DNA of 64,000 nucleotides from Bradyrhizobium sp. LHD-71 (GCF_031157255.1 NZ_JAVIFX010000010.1:159777-223776); one strand, 5' to 3'; numbered from the stretch's first letter, positions 16,696-25,984 are shown. The notes: generated by a model from the letters alone, not told the origin. Translations and numbers: made by a program.

Positions 16696-19074
16696 ATGAC
16701 GAATCCGACGGGGGCGATCGGACGTGGGACTTTGGGAATGGGGCGTAAGGTTAAGTTTGGTGTGGGAATTCGCTGCAAGGCGGTCCTGCTTGGTGGCGCA
16801 ATGGCGATTGGTTTCGGAGTGTCGCCGACTTTGTCGCAGACATCGCAGGGTGGAACCGAAGCGCGCCCTGGCGCAGCTTTGCCGCCGGTGACGATTGATG
16901 CGCCTGCACGGCAGGCAACGCGGCGCACAGCGCCCCGGCGGGCTGCAACGCGGGTTCGATCCGCGCCGCGAAGCGTTCCTGCGCCCGCGGCGCCCGACGT
17001 CCAGCAGGCTGATCGCGGGACGGGTGCGCCTGAGCGTGCCACAGGTCCCGTCAACGGCTATGTCGCGAGTCAAAGCGCGACGGGAACCAAGACGGATACG
17101 CCGATCCTCGAAACGCCACAGGCGATCTCGGTGGTGACGCGCGACCAGATGGTCGCCCAGCAGACGCAGAACATCGGTGAGGCACTTTATTATACGCCCG
17201 GTGTGAGCCTCGATTTGTACAGCGCGACCACATTCTTCGACGCGATCAAGGTGCGTGGCTTCGACGCGCCTCGCTATCTGGATGGGCTGCGGCTTCCGCT
17301 CGATCCGGGCACACAGTTCGCCTATCCCCGTGTCGAACCGTACGGTCTCGAACGGCTGGAGGTTTTGCGCGGGCCGTCGTCCGGCCTTTACGGGCAGACG
17401 GAGCCCGGCGGCCTGATCAACATGGTCAGCAAGCGGCCGCTCTGGTATCCACACTATGAAGTCGAAGGCACGTTCGGATCGTTCGAGCGCTTTCAGGGCG
17501 CCTTCGATGTCGGCGGCCCGATCGACAAGAACCGCGAGTTTCTCTACCGCGTGGTCGGTCTCGGCCGCTTAAGCGACTCGCAGCAGGATTTCGTCACTGA
17601 CAACAAGATCTTCATCGCTCCGAGTTTCACGTGGGCGCCGACCGCGAACACCACGTTCACGCTCCTCAGCCATTATCAGAAAATAGACAACGACGGCATG
17701 CAGCAATACGTGCCCGGCGGCGTCGCGGGGCTGACGTTCAATCCGTTCGGGCGAATTCCATATAGCCGCTATCTCGGCGAACCGTCCGTTGACGGCTTCA
17801 AGCTTGAACAGGGCGCGGTCGGTTATGCCTTCGACCACCGGTTCAATAACTTTCTCCAGTTCCGCCAGAACTTTCGCTACACCGATGTCACGAACGACCT
17901 GACGGGCGTGCGCAGCGAAGGGCTTACCGACTTCCGGAATGTGCAGCGATCGATCAACTACGTTTCGTCTTCGGCACGGAACATCGCGCTGGACAATCAA
18001 CTGCAGGCGGATTTCGCCACCGGACCGTTCGTGCACAAGGTGCTCGCCGGGCTGGATTATATTAACTCGGATAATCGCTCCGATTATCGCACTTCAGCGA
18101 TCGCCAGCATCGATGCCTTTGCCCCAGTGTATGGCGCCTCCCTGCCTCCGGCGGACACGCTGGTGCCGTTCATCAAGGTCCACACGAAACAGGAGCAACT
18201 CGGTATCTATCTGCAAGACCAGATCAAGTTCGACCGCTTTACCCTCTCGTTGACAGGCCGCCAAGATTGGGCGGATGCTGAAACCGTGAGCACAGGGATG
18301 TTCCCGCAGCCCGGGGTCTTCCCGCAAAACGACCGGGCAACGACCGGTCGAGTTGGCATCAACTACCTGTTCGATTTCGGTCTGGCGCCTTACGCCAGTT
18401 ACACCACCTCATTCCAGCCTGTTGCGAATGTTGATCTCGCCGGTAACGTCTTCAAGCCGACGACTGGCGAAGGCAAGGAGATCGGCGTCAAGTTCAAGCC
18501 GTTCGGCATGAACCTGCTGTTGACCGCCGCGGTGTTCGAGATCGTTCAGCAGAACGTGCTCACGCCGGATCCGATCAATCCCTTCTTCAGTGTGCAGACG
18601 GGCGAGGCGAAGGTCCGTGGCTTTGAGTTCGAGGTGCGCGGCAACGTCACACGCGAGCTCGAGATCGTTGGCGGTTACAGCAATCTCGATCCCAAGGTGA
18701 CGAGTGCAAACGACGGCACGGTCGGCAATTACCTTCCCGGCGTAGCGCTGCAGCAGGCATCGCTCTGGGCGAAATATACCTGGTACGACGGCCCGCTCGC
18801 TGGCCTTGGGCTCGGTGCAGGCGTCCGCTATGTGGGCGAGAACTACGGCGATACGTTCAACACCATTCGTATTCCGTCCTACACGCTGTTCGATGCATCG
18901 ATCAGCTACGACTTCCGCTACATGCGGCCCGACCTGAAGGGCTGGAGCGTCCAGGTGAATGCAACCAACCTTGGCGATCGCTACTACGTGGCATCGTGTG
19001 CAACCGGGCTTGCATATTGCGGCCTTGGCGCGTCGCGTCGCGTGCTCGGCACGCTGCGTTACGCCTGGAACTAG
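16696..19074 (+). CDS. TonB-dependent siderophore receptor (FhuA/ferrichrome type)
   Basis: 792 aa from the ATG at 16696; an alternative ATG at 16738 would shorten the N terminus by 14. The protein has a signal peptide (hydrophobic about residues 29-45), an Arg/Ala/Pro-rich linker, a plug domain starting near TPILETPQAISVVTRDQM (about 135-152) with YTPGVSLD and VRGFDAPRYLDGLRLP, then VLRGPSSGLYGQTEPGGLI, and a C-terminal beta-barrel ending in the typical LRYAWN. This is the pattern of hydroxamate siderophore receptors. It is followed within 11 bases by a PepSY protein that often accompanies such receptors. The exact siderophore is unknown. Confidence 0.93.
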   Translation: MTNPTGAIGRGTLGMGRKVKFGVGIRCKAVLLGGAMAIGFGVSPTLSQTSQGGTEARPGAALPPVTIDAPARQATRRTAPRRAATRVRSAPRSVPAPAAPDVQQADRGTGAPERATGPVNGYVASQSATGTKTDTPILETPQAISVVTRDQMVAQQTQNIGEALYYTPGVSLDLYSATTFFDAIKVRGFDAPRYLDGLRLPLDPGTQFAYPRVEPYGLERLEVLRGPSSGLYGQTEPGGLINMVSKRPLWYPHYEVEGTFGSFERFQGAFDVGGPIDKNREFLYRVVGLGRLSDSQQDFVTDNKIFIAPSFTWAPTANTTFTLLSHYQKIDNDGMQQYVPGGVAGLTFNPFGRIPYSRYLGEPSVDGFKLEQGAVGYAFDHRFNNFLQFRQNFRYTDVTNDLTGVRSEGLTDFRNVQRSINYVSSSARNIALDNQLQADFATGPFVHKVLAGLDYINSDNRSDYRTSAIASIDAFAPVYGASLPPADTLVPFIKVHTKQEQLGIYLQDQIKFDRFTLSLTGRQDWADAETVSTGMFPQPGVFPQNDRATTGRVGINYLFDFGLAPYASYTTSFQPVANVDLAGNVFKPTTGEGKEIGVKFKPFGMNLLLTAAVFEIVQQNVLTPDPINPFFSVQTGEAKVRGFEFEVRGNVTRELEIVGGYSNLDPKVTSANDGTVGNYLPGVALQQASLWAKYTWYDGPLAGLGLGAGVRYVGENYGDTFNTIRIPSYTLFDASISYDFRYMRPDLKGWSVQVNATNLGDRYYVASCATGLAYCGLGASRRVLGTLRYAWN

Positions 19075-19085
19075 GAGAGGCTGTC

Positions 19086-20249
19086 GTGTCGGCATCGCGC
19101 AAATCCTTCCGCCGATGGAACTGGGTCCACAAGTGGTCCAGCCTAGTTTGCACGGTGTTCATGCTGCTGCTTTGCATCACCGGGCTGCCGCTGATCTTTC
19201 ATGAGGAGATCGACGAGCTCTTGCACGAACAGGTGCCGGCCGCCCAGGTGGCCGCCGGTACGCCGAAAGCCGATCTCGACCGGGTCGTGGCCAATGGCCT
19301 CGCGCGCGAGCCGGGGCAGGTCGTGCATTTCCTCATCTGGGATCCGCACGATGCCAATTCGCTGCTGCTCAGCGTCGGCAAGTCCCTCGACGTTGATCCG
19401 TCCACCAATCGCTTCGTCCGCGTCGATGCGCATACCGGCGAGTACCTGGACGCGCCCGACGTCACCGGGCGGTTCACCTACATCATGTTCAAGCTGCACA
19501 CGGACATGTTCGCCGGCCTGCCGGGCAAGCTCTTTCTCGGCCTGATGGGGATCCTGTTCTGCGTGGCGATCATCTCCGGCATCGTCGTCTATGCGCCGTC
19601 GATGCGGAAGCTCAGCTTCGGCGCCTACCGCCGGGACCGCAATCGGGCCGTCCGGTGGCTCGACGTGCACAATCTTGCAGGCATCGTTCTGGTGATGTGG
19701 GCGCTGGTGGTCGGCTTCACCGGCGTCATCAACACCTGGGCCGATCTCGTCATCAAGATGTGGCAGTACGGCCAGCTCGCCGAGATGACGTCGGCCTATA
19801 AGGACAAGCCGCTGGTGGTGCGGCCGTCGCCGATCGAGGCGGCCGTGCGCACGGCGCTCGAGACCGAGCGCGACATGAAGCCTTCGTTCGTTGCGTTTCC
19901 GGGCACGCTGTTCAGCAGCAAGACCCACTATGCGATCTTCCTGCGCGGCGACACGCCGGTGACTTCGCGCATGCTCAAGCCGGCCCTGGTCGATGCGGAG
20001 AACGGACAACTGACCGACAGCCGCGAGATGCCCTGGTATGTGTCGACACTTCTGCTCTCGCAGCCGCTTCACTTCGGCGACTACGGCGGCATGCCCATGA
20101 AGATCATCTGGGCCATCCTCGACATCTTCACCGTCGCGGTGCTTTGGACCGGCCTTTACCTCTGGTTCCGCCGCCTGCGATCTGCGCGCAGCGTCGCACG
20201 CATGGTCAGTTTATCCAACGCCTCGAAACGAGCATTGCACGCGTCATGA
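19086..20249 (+). CDS. PepSY-associated membrane protein (iron-regulated, PiuB/FegB-like)
   Basis: About 387 aa from a GTG at 19086, selected because AGGAGAGG sits directly upstream and the receptor stop is at 19074. The N terminus WNWVHKWSSLVCTVFMLLLCITGLPLIFH is the first of four membrane helices, typical of PepSY_TM proteins found beside siderophore receptors. Conserved histidines lie at helix ends (FHEEIDEL, KLHTDMFAG, LDVHNLAG, PLHFGDYGG), consistent with heme or metal binding. Family members are thought to act as inner membrane ferric-siderophore reductases. It overlaps the next small gene by ATGA. Confidence 0.88.
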   Translation: MSASRKSFRRWNWVHKWSSLVCTVFMLLLCITGLPLIFHEEIDELLHEQVPAAQVAAGTPKADLDRVVANGLAREPGQVVHFLIWDPHDANSLLLSVGKSLDVDPSTNRFVRVDAHTGEYLDAPDVTGRFTYIMFKLHTDMFAGLPGKLFLGLMGILFCVAIISGIVVYAPSMRKLSFGAYRRDRNRAVRWLDVHNLAGIVLVMWALVVGFTGVINTWADLVIKMWQYGQLAEMTSAYKDKPLVVRPSPIEAAVRTALETERDMKPSFVAFPGTLFSSKTHYAIFLRGDTPVTSRMLKPALVDAENGQLTDSREMPWYVSTLLLSQPLHFGDYGGMPMKIIWAILDIFTVAVLWTGLYLWFRRLRSARSVARMVSLSNASKRALHAS

Positions 20250-20437
20250 CCAGTTCGAATTCAACAAGCGCCAGGAAGTCGCTCTCGCGGATCTTCGCCG
20301 TTCCGGCAGTCCTGGGAGTCCTGACCACGATCGGCCTCGTGTCGGCGCTTGTCGGTGACGGTATCTTCGACGGACTCTCGTGGCTGACGCTGGCAGCGCC
20401 GGTCGCGATCCCCGTCTATTGCATCGCCCGCGCCTGA
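20246..20437 (+). CDS. Small membrane protein of the siderophore operon
   Basis: 63 aa. It starts at ATGA overlapping the stop of the PepSY gene, so it is translationally coupled. After a basic N terminus it has two hydrophobic segments (about residues 15-35 and 42-58), suggesting a two-helix inner membrane hairpin. No function can be assigned from sequence; the position between the PepSY protein and the FTR1 permease suggests a role in iron uptake. Confidence 0.72.
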   Translation: MTSSNSTSARKSLSRIFAVPAVLGVLTTIGLVSALVGDGIFDGLSWLTLAAPVAIPVYCIARA

Positions 20438-20461
20438 ATCGGCAACTCCAGGACGTCTCCT

Positions 20462-21262
20462 ATGCTGGCCAGCATGACCCAAGCGGCAACCATCCTTTTT
20501 CGCGAAGGCCTCGAGGCAATGCTGGTCATCGCGGCGCTTGCTGGCTACCTCAGCAAGGTCGGCGCCGGCCATCGCATCAAGGCGCTCTATCTCGGCGCGC
20601 TCGCTGCGATCGCCGCGAGCTTCGTCGCGGCATGGATCTTCGCGGTCTTCAACTCCGGCCAGCATGACGATACGTCGGAAGGCATCGTCATCATTCTGGC
20701 GTCCGCCATCATGCTCTATGTCAGCGGCTGGCTGATGCTCAAGCAGGACCCCAAGTCCTGGAAAGACTTCGTCGCGGCCAAGGCCGAAGACGCCTTGGCC
20801 AAGGAAACGGCCTGGGCGATCGGTCTGCTGGCATTCCTGTCGGTGTTCAGGGAAGGGGCCGAGACGGTTCTCTTCATCACTGCGCTGGCGAACACCGAGG
20901 GCGGCTGGACGTTCGGTATTTTCGCCGGCCTGCTGGTCGGTACCGCGCTGCTTGCCGTGCTGTTCGTCTTGCTTAATCGCGTCGCCCGCCGGATCCCGTT
21001 GCGACCGCTGTTCATCATCACGTCGGCATTCCTGTTCCTGACCGCCTTGAAGTTCATCGGCGATGCCATCCTGGAATTCCAGGAGCAGCAATTCGTCACG
21101 ACCACGCCGCTCGAACATGCCGGGTGGCTCGAAAACATCGGCCTGAATGCGACCGTCGAAGCCGTGTCGATCCAGTTCCTGGTCGGTCTGTTCGTGTTCG
21201 CAGCCTTCTCGCTGGCCAGACGCGAGCAGATGCTCTCGCGCCACCACCTGACGGCGGTCTAG
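20462..21262 (+). CDS. FTR1 family iron permease (EfeU-like)
   Basis: 266 aa with about seven membrane segments. Two REGxE-type iron motifs are visible: FREGLEAML near residue 13 in the first helix and FREGAETVLF near residue 137. These glutamates are the iron-conducting residues of Ftr1/EfeU. In EfeUOB systems the permease works with the periplasmic EfeO and the peroxidase EfeB; neither is encoded here. Its position 24 bases after the siderophore operon suggests that iron released or reduced by the PepSY protein is carried by this permease (inference). Confidence 0.88.
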   Translation: MLASMTQAATILFREGLEAMLVIAALAGYLSKVGAGHRIKALYLGALAAIAASFVAAWIFAVFNSGQHDDTSEGIVIILASAIMLYVSGWLMLKQDPKSWKDFVAAKAEDALAKETAWAIGLLAFLSVFREGAETVLFITALANTEGGWTFGIFAGLLVGTALLAVLFVLLNRVARRIPLRPLFIITSAFLFLTALKFIGDAILEFQEQQFVTTTPLEHAGWLENIGLNATVEAVSIQFLVGLFVFAAFSLARREQMLSRHHLTAV

Positions 21263-21410
21263 GCCGCTGCTTTTTTGGGTCCGGACAACCCGGTTGACGG
21301 CCTCAGAAGGGGTAGACCGCGCTCGTCCGTCCCATTATATGGTGCCCGGACAGGCTGGATTCTCGGAATCGGGCCGCTCTCGAGGCCGAAGCGGAGCCGC
21401 TCCGGCGCGA

Positions 21411-21484
21411 TGGGGAATGGTGTAACGGTAGCACAACAGACTCTGACTCTGTTTGTCTTGGTTCGAATCCAGGTTCCCCAGCCA
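21411..21484 (+). tRNA. tRNA-Gln (anticodon CTG)
   Basis: A 74-base cloverleaf can be folded. The acceptor TGGGGAA pairs with TTCCCCA, the anticodon stem ACAGA pairs with TCTGT around the loop CTCTGAC (anticodon CTG), and the T arm is CTTGG TTCGAAT CCAGG. The discriminator is G and CCA is encoded. No integrase or duplicated 3' end lies nearby. Confidence 0.95.
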
Positions 21485-21500
21485 ATTCCAGTAAAATCGG

Positions 21501-22253
21501 CTATTCTCGCTCGTTTCCGCCGTCCGGACGCTCGGTCAGGTCGTGGCCGAGAGCCACGCGATCGTCGAACACGAAGCAGCTGCCTTTCCAGCGGCTTGTC
21601 TCTTCCGGGATCTGTTCGAGGTACTTCAGGATGCCGCCCTTGAGGTGGTAGACCTCACCGAAGCCTTTCGCCAACAGGTAGCTGCTCGCCTTCTCGCAGC
21701 GGATGCCGCCGGTGCAGAACATGGCGATCTTCCGGTGCTTCGCCGGATCGAGCTCGCGCCGGACGAAGTCGCGAAACTCGCTGAAGCGCGAAATCTTCGG
21801 GTCGAGCGCGCCATCGAACGTCCCCATCGCCACCTCGAAGGCGTTGCGGGTGTCGATCACTAGCGTCTCGCCATCGCCGATCAGCTCGTTCCATGCAAAT
21901 GGATCGACATAGACGCCGACGCGCCGGGCCGGATCGGCGGCCTGATCGCCCAGGGTGACGATCTCTTTCTTCAGCCGCACCTTCAAGCGTTGGAAGGGCA
22001 TCGCTGCCGCGGTTGAGAACTTCAGCTCGAGATCGTCCAGCCGGCCGCCGAAAAGCACACCGCTTCTCAGTTCGGCGATGAAGGCATCGATCGCGTCGCT
22101 GCCGCCCGCCACCGTTCCGTTGATGCCCTCGCTCGCAAGCAACAGCGTGCCCTTGAGGCCGAACTCGTGGCAGAGCACGCGCAAGGGCTCACTCAGCTCG
22201 CGATAGTCCGGCAGAGACACAAACTGATAGAGGGCCGCAACCTTGTACGTCAT
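21501..22253 (-). CDS. trhO: tRNA uridine(34) hydroxylase TrhO (rhodanese-like, YceA)
   Basis: 250 aa, slightly shorter than E. coli TrhO. The N-terminal domain contains [16 protein letters not shown], and the C-terminal rhodanese domain has the catalytic loop [12 protein letters not shown] with Cys180 as candidate active residue and Cys186 in the conserved second position. The enzyme forms 5-hydroxyuridine at position 34 of some tRNAs using prephenate-independent oxygen chemistry. It lies tail to tail with the tRNA-Gln gene; this adjacency is probably coincidental. Confidence 0.93.
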   Translation of the reverse strand: MTYKVAALYQFVSLPDYRELSEPLRVLCHEFGLKGTLLLASEGINGTVAGGSDAIDAFIAELRSGVLFGGRLDDLELKFSTAAAMPFQRLKVRLKKEIVTLGDQAADPARRVGVYVDPFAWNELIGDGETLVIDTRNAFEVAMGTFDGALDPKISRFSEFRDFVRRELDPAKHRKIAMFCTGGIRCEKASSYLLAKGFGEVYHLKGGILKYLEQIPEETSRWKGSCFVFDDRVALGHDLTERPDGGNERE

Positions 22254-22310
22254 GGCGGGCGGTCTAGCAGGGACAGGGGTTGCGTGAAACCATGGAACTT
22301 GCCCGCAGTG

Positions 22311-23702
22311 TCACGCGCGCCCGTCTTTTCGGGCCCAGCCGCGGGCGAGCGCAAGCACGACCACAAGCAGCGAGATGCTTCCCGCGATGGCAAAGGCGCC
22401 GCTGAAGCCCGCGAGCAGTGATCCTTGGCCGGCGTCAGTGCTTCCGGCCTCGCTCAAGGCGCGGAAGGCCAGCATCAACACGCTCGCACCCATGACGATG
22501 CCGACCGTGCGTGTCATCAGCACCAGCGAGCCCGCGACCCCACGATCCTTCTTCGGCAGGGTCGCGGTCGCGATGTCGAAGTAGGCGACCTGGAACAGGC
22601 CGACGCCAAATCCTTGCAGCGATGATGCCAGCACGAGAATCAGGAGGCTCAACCGGTCGCCAAGCAGGCTGATCGCGAGCAGCCCCGTCGCCGACAGCGC
22701 CGCGCCGATCAGCGCCATGCGGCGAGCATGGATTGCGCCGGCCAGCCGCGCGGCGGCCGGCGCGCCGAGGATCAGCCCGATCGGCGATGCGGCCAGCACC
22801 AGACCGGCGGCCGGCGCGGACAGGTTGCCGACCGCATGCAGATAGAACGGCGCCAGCAGGAAGATCGCAAAGCCGGCGAGATTGAGCAGCATGTGCGCCA
22901 CGTTGAGCAGCGCGAAATCCGCGTCGCGGAAATACCTCACGTCGATGATCGGATGATCGACGCTGACCTCGCGCCACACAAATGCAGCCCCGAGCACGGC
23001 CGATCCGCCGAGCAGTGCGAGGCTCAAGAGAAGCTGGTCGCGGCCCTGCAGCTGGTTGAGGGCCAGAACGATCACCGCGATCGCGAGCACCAGCAGAGCT
23101 GCGCCCCAGCCGTCAAAACCCTCGCGCACCGCACGGGCCTTGCCTGCGGGCAGGGCGAAACCCGCAGCTAGCGCCGCGAGCGCGAGCGGCACGCGAAACG
23201 CAAACACCGCAGGCCAGCCCCACCGTTCGACCAGAAGTCCGCCGACCACCGGTGCGATCGCGCCGCCGAAACCGATCAGCAGGGTATAGAGGCTGAGCAC
23301 CCTCGCGCGGTGCTCTTCCGCGTAGAGGCTGGTGATCAGCGCCGGCCCGCAGCTCAGAGCAAGCGCCGCGCCGACGCCTTGCAGCACGCGCGCCGCGAGC
23401 AGCCAGCCATAGGCGGTGGAGATCGCGCACAGGGCGAACGCAACGGCGCTGATCGCCGCGCCAAGCAGAAAGACCGCACGGTGGCCGAAAATGTCGCCGG
23501 CGCGGCCGAACACCAGCATCAGTGCTGCATAGGTGAGTGTGTAGGCAATGACGATCCACTGGATGTCCGGGATCGGCAACGCGAACGCGCGCACGAGATC
23601 GGGAAACGCGATGTTGACCGCCGAGTCGAACTGGACAGCGATCGTGCCGAAGCAAAGCGCCGCGACCGCGATCGCGCGGGTGGGACCGGGAGCAGGATCT
23701 AT
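22311..23702 (-). CDS. MFS transporter (DHA2-like), apparently starting with AUA
   Basis: About 463 aa with 12-14 membrane helices. TM1 begins a few residues after the putative start (RAIAVAALCFGTIAVQFDSAVNIAFPDL), and motif A-like sequence is present (FGRAGDIFGHRAVF). No ATG, GTG, TTG or CTG occurs in frame between the body of the FAH-family gene and TM1. The only good candidate is ATA at 23702-23700, preceded by GGAGG seven bases upstream and overlapping the FAH stop as ATAG. This geometry mirrors the usual ATGA coupling. The start is therefore either a true AUA or a mutated ATG. It would import the substrate of the neighbouring catabolic enzymes. Confidence 0.82.
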   Translation of the reverse strand: MDPAPGPTRAIAVAALCFGTIAVQFDSAVNIAFPDLVRAFALPIPDIQWIVIAYTLTYAALMLVFGRAGDIFGHRAVFLLGAAISAVAFALCAISTAYGWLLAARVLQGVGAALALSCGPALITSLYAEEHRARVLSLYTLLIGFGGAIAPVVGGLLVERWGWPAVFAFRVPLALAALAAGFALPAGKARAVREGFDGWGAALLVLAIAVIVLALNQLQGRDQLLLSLALLGGSAVLGAAFVWREVSVDHPIIDVRYFRDADFALLNVAHMLLNLAGFAIFLLAPFYLHAVGNLSAPAAGLVLAASPIGLILGAPAAARLAGAIHARRMALIGAALSATGLLAISLLGDRLSLLILVLASSLQGFGVGLFQVAYFDIATATLPKKDRGVAGSLVLMTRTVGIVMGASVLMLAFRALSEAGSTDAGQGSLLAGFSGAFAIAGSISLLVVVLALARGWARKDGRA

Positions 23703-24487
23703 CGCGGTGCCTCCGCGACCAACTTGTTGCGAAGGGTGCCGATACCGGTGATGTCGATTTCCACCACGTCGCCGGCCTTGAGGTCCGGCGAGGAGCCGTC
23801 GGTGCCCATCCAGATCACGTCTCCGGGCCAGAGCGTAAAATACTTCGTCATGGCGGCAATGAACTGAGGAATGTTGAACACCATGTCGTTGGTCTTGAAA
23901 TGGTTCGACTCCTTGCCGTTCAACCGCACGGTGGTTTCCATGCTGTCGAGGTCGACGTCGGTCTCGATCCACGGGCCCATCGGCTTGAAGGTATCGGCGT
24001 TCTTGGCGCGCCACAGGCCGCGGTCAGCCTTCTGCCACGTGCGCTCGGATACATCGTTGCCGATGGTGTAGCCGAACACGCAGGACATCGCGTCCTTCTC
24101 GCTGAGGTGTTTTGCCTTCTTGCCGATCACGACCACGAGTTCGCCTTCGTAGTGGATCTTGCCGGTCGCATCGGCAGGAATGATCACGTCCTCGTCGTGC
24201 GCAATCAGGGCGTTCTGCGCGCGATAGCCGATTTCGGCGCGGTCCGGCACGCTCGGCACTTCGCCGCGCCGGTCCGCCGCTTCCTTCAGGTGCTTCACAT
24301 AGTTGAGGCCGGCGCAATAGAAGGTGCGGGGAACGAGCGGCAGCTCGATCTTGACGTCCTTCAGCTCGTGCCTGGTTTGCGTCTTCTGCCAGTCACCGAA
24401 TGGCTCGCCGGAAATCTCCGTGGCGCGGTCGCCCTCGACCAATACCCAGTTGGTCTTTCCGTTCGCGGTGATCTTCGCAAAACGCAT
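23699..24487 (-). CDS. Fumarylacetoacetate hydrolase (FAH) family protein
   Basis: 262 aa. The divalent metal ligands of the family are visible: Glu114 and Glu116 in IHYEGELVVVIG and Asp145 in GNDVSERTWQ. The C-terminal KAGDVVEIDITGIGTLRN is the usual closing motif. Such enzymes hydrolyse or decarboxylate beta-diketo acids or isomerise ring-cleavage products. It lies 11 bases after the LLM monooxygenase gene and overlaps the MFS gene. Together they suggest degradation of an imported organic compound whose identity I cannot read. Confidence 0.9.
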   Translation of the reverse strand: MRFAKITANGKTNWVLVEGDRATEISGEPFGDWQKTQTRHELKDVKIELPLVPRTFYCAGLNYVKHLKEAADRRGEVPSVPDRAEIGYRAQNALIAHDEDVIIPADATGKIHYEGELVVVIGKKAKHLSEKDAMSCVFGYTIGNDVSERTWQKADRGLWRAKNADTFKPMGPWIETDVDLDSMETTVRLNGKESNHFKTNDMVFNIPQFIAAMTKYFTLWPGDVIWMGTDGSSPDLKAGDVVEIDITGIGTLRNKLVAEAPR

Positions 24488-24498
24488 TTTTCGAACTC

Positions 24499-25866
24499 CT
24501 ACTCCGCGGCCATTTGCGGCGGCAATTTCCAGGCACCGACCGGCGGCACGGGTAGCCCAAGGTTCTCGCGCAGCGTCGTACCCTTGTAGTCCTTGTGGTA
24601 CAAGCCACGCCTCTGCACCTCAGGCACCACGTGCTTGACGAAGTCGGCATAGGCGCCCGGCACATAGGTCGCGGCCACCACGAAGCCGTCACAGGCTCTG
24701 CGCTCGAACATTTCTTCCATGTGGTCGGCAATCTCCTTGGGTCCGCCGACGATGGCGCCTTCGACCTGACCGCGGCCGCTATGGACGATGAAATCCCGGG
24801 CCGACGGATTCTTGATGCCGCTCTTGCGGATGACGCCGTCGCGGATGCCGATGATGCCCGACATTCCGGTGAGCTCTTCGTCCGTGAGCGGCTCGTCGAT
24901 CGGCTTTGCCGCGAAGTCGAAATTGAGGCCTTCCGCCAGCAGCGACAGCGCATCCATCTCGGTCGGCAGCTTCTGGATGAGCGCCATCTTGTCTTCGGCC
25001 TCGGTCTTGGTGGCGCCCGCAACAGTCAGCAGCATGTTGCAGATGAAGATGTGGTCCGGATTGCGGCCAAGCCGGGCGGCTTCACCCTTCACGGCATCAT
25101 AGCCTTCCTTGGCGATGTCGGTGTTGCGGCCGGCTGCGAAGATCACTTCGCCCCAGCGCCCGGCAAAGCGCTGGCCGCGACCGCTCGCGCCGGCCTGGAT
25201 AACCACCGGATGGCCCTGCGGTGAACGCGGCACCGTGAACGGCCCGCGCGACTTGAACCATTTGCCCTTGTAGTCGAGCCGCTTCACCTTCGACGGATCG
25301 GCATAGCGGCCGTTCTTCTTGTCGTTCAGAATCGCGCCATCATCCCAGGCGTCCCAGTGGCCAAGCACCACTTCCATGAATTCGTCGGCGCGGTCGTAGC
25401 GGGCGTCGTGCTCCATGTGCGCGTCCTGGCCCATGTTCAACGCCTCGCCGTCGTTGACGGAGGTGACGACGTTCCAGGCCGCGCGACCGTTGCTCATCAG
25501 ATCCAGCGTCTGGAAGCGCCGCGCGACGTCGAACGGCTCGAAGTAGGTGGTGGACGCGGTGGAGGCGAGGCCGAGCTTGGTCGTGACCGCGCCCATCATC
25601 GTCAGCACGACGATCGGGTCCATCTTCACGCAGCGGATGCCGTATTCGACCGTGTGCGCGTGATCGTTGCCGAGCCGGTCCGGCATCGCGAGCCGATCGT
25701 CGAAGAAGCCGATATGGAATTTACCGGCTTCGAGGATGCGCGCGATCTCCTGATAGTAGTCGGCGGAGGTCGAATCGTCGCGGGACAAGGGATGGCGCCA
25801 GGAGGATGGCAGGTTGGTGCAGTTCTGTGCCTGCAGGAAGCCCACCATCACCATTTGCCGCGTCAT
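24499..25866 (-). CDS. LLM class flavin-dependent monooxygenase (NtaA/SnaA/DszA type)
   Basis: 455 aa, the expected length for the NtaA/DszA group. Signatures include FDDRLAMPDRLGN, YFEPFDVARRFQTLDLMSNGRAAWNVVTS, and PVVIQAGASGRGQRFA, which form the flavin pocket. These enzymes need reduced FMN from a separate reductase and cleave C-N or C-S bonds in substrates such as nitrilotriacetate or dibenzothiophene sulfone. No flavin reductase is encoded nearby. It is followed closely by the FAH-family gene. Confidence 0.9.
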   Translation of the reverse strand: MTRQMVMVGFLQAQNCTNLPSSWRHPLSRDDSTSADYYQEIARILEAGKFHIGFFDDRLAMPDRLGNDHAHTVEYGIRCVKMDPIVVLTMMGAVTTKLGLASTASTTYFEPFDVARRFQTLDLMSNGRAAWNVVTSVNDGEALNMGQDAHMEHDARYDRADEFMEVVLGHWDAWDDGAILNDKKNGRYADPSKVKRLDYKGKWFKSRGPFTVPRSPQGHPVVIQAGASGRGQRFAGRWGEVIFAAGRNTDIAKEGYDAVKGEAARLGRNPDHIFICNMLLTVAGATKTEAEDKMALIQKLPTEMDALSLLAEGLNFDFAAKPIDEPLTDEELTGMSGIIGIRDGVIRKSGIKNPSARDFIVHSGRGQVEGAIVGGPKEIADHMEEMFERRACDGFVVAATYVPGAYADFVKHVVPEVQRRGLYHKDYKGTTLRENLGLPVPPVGAWKLPPQMAAE

Positions 25867-25888
25867 GCTAATTCTCCTGTGCGCGTCC

Positions 25889-25970
25889 GTAGCCCGGGTG
25901 AGCGAAGCGATACCCGGGAAGTACTTGCTGTGGAATCAGACCCGGATGTCGCTGCGCTCATCCGGGCTAC
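25889..25970. repeat. Palindromic repeat, family 3 (GTAGCCCGGGTG ... CATCCGGGCTAC)
   Basis: The ends GTAGCCCGG and CCGGGCTAC are inverted, with internal complementary AGCGAAGCGATACCCGGG and CCCGGATGTCGCTGCGCT. A related element lies at 28523-28600. It fills the spacer between two minus-strand genes and could form a long hairpin. Confidence 0.88.
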
Positions 25971-25984
25971 AGTCCTGTACGGTC

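Noticed and set aside
21411..21484. tRNA-Gln as an integration site for a genomic island
   Set aside because: No integrase, no duplicated tRNA 3' end and no shift in gene content were seen on either side.
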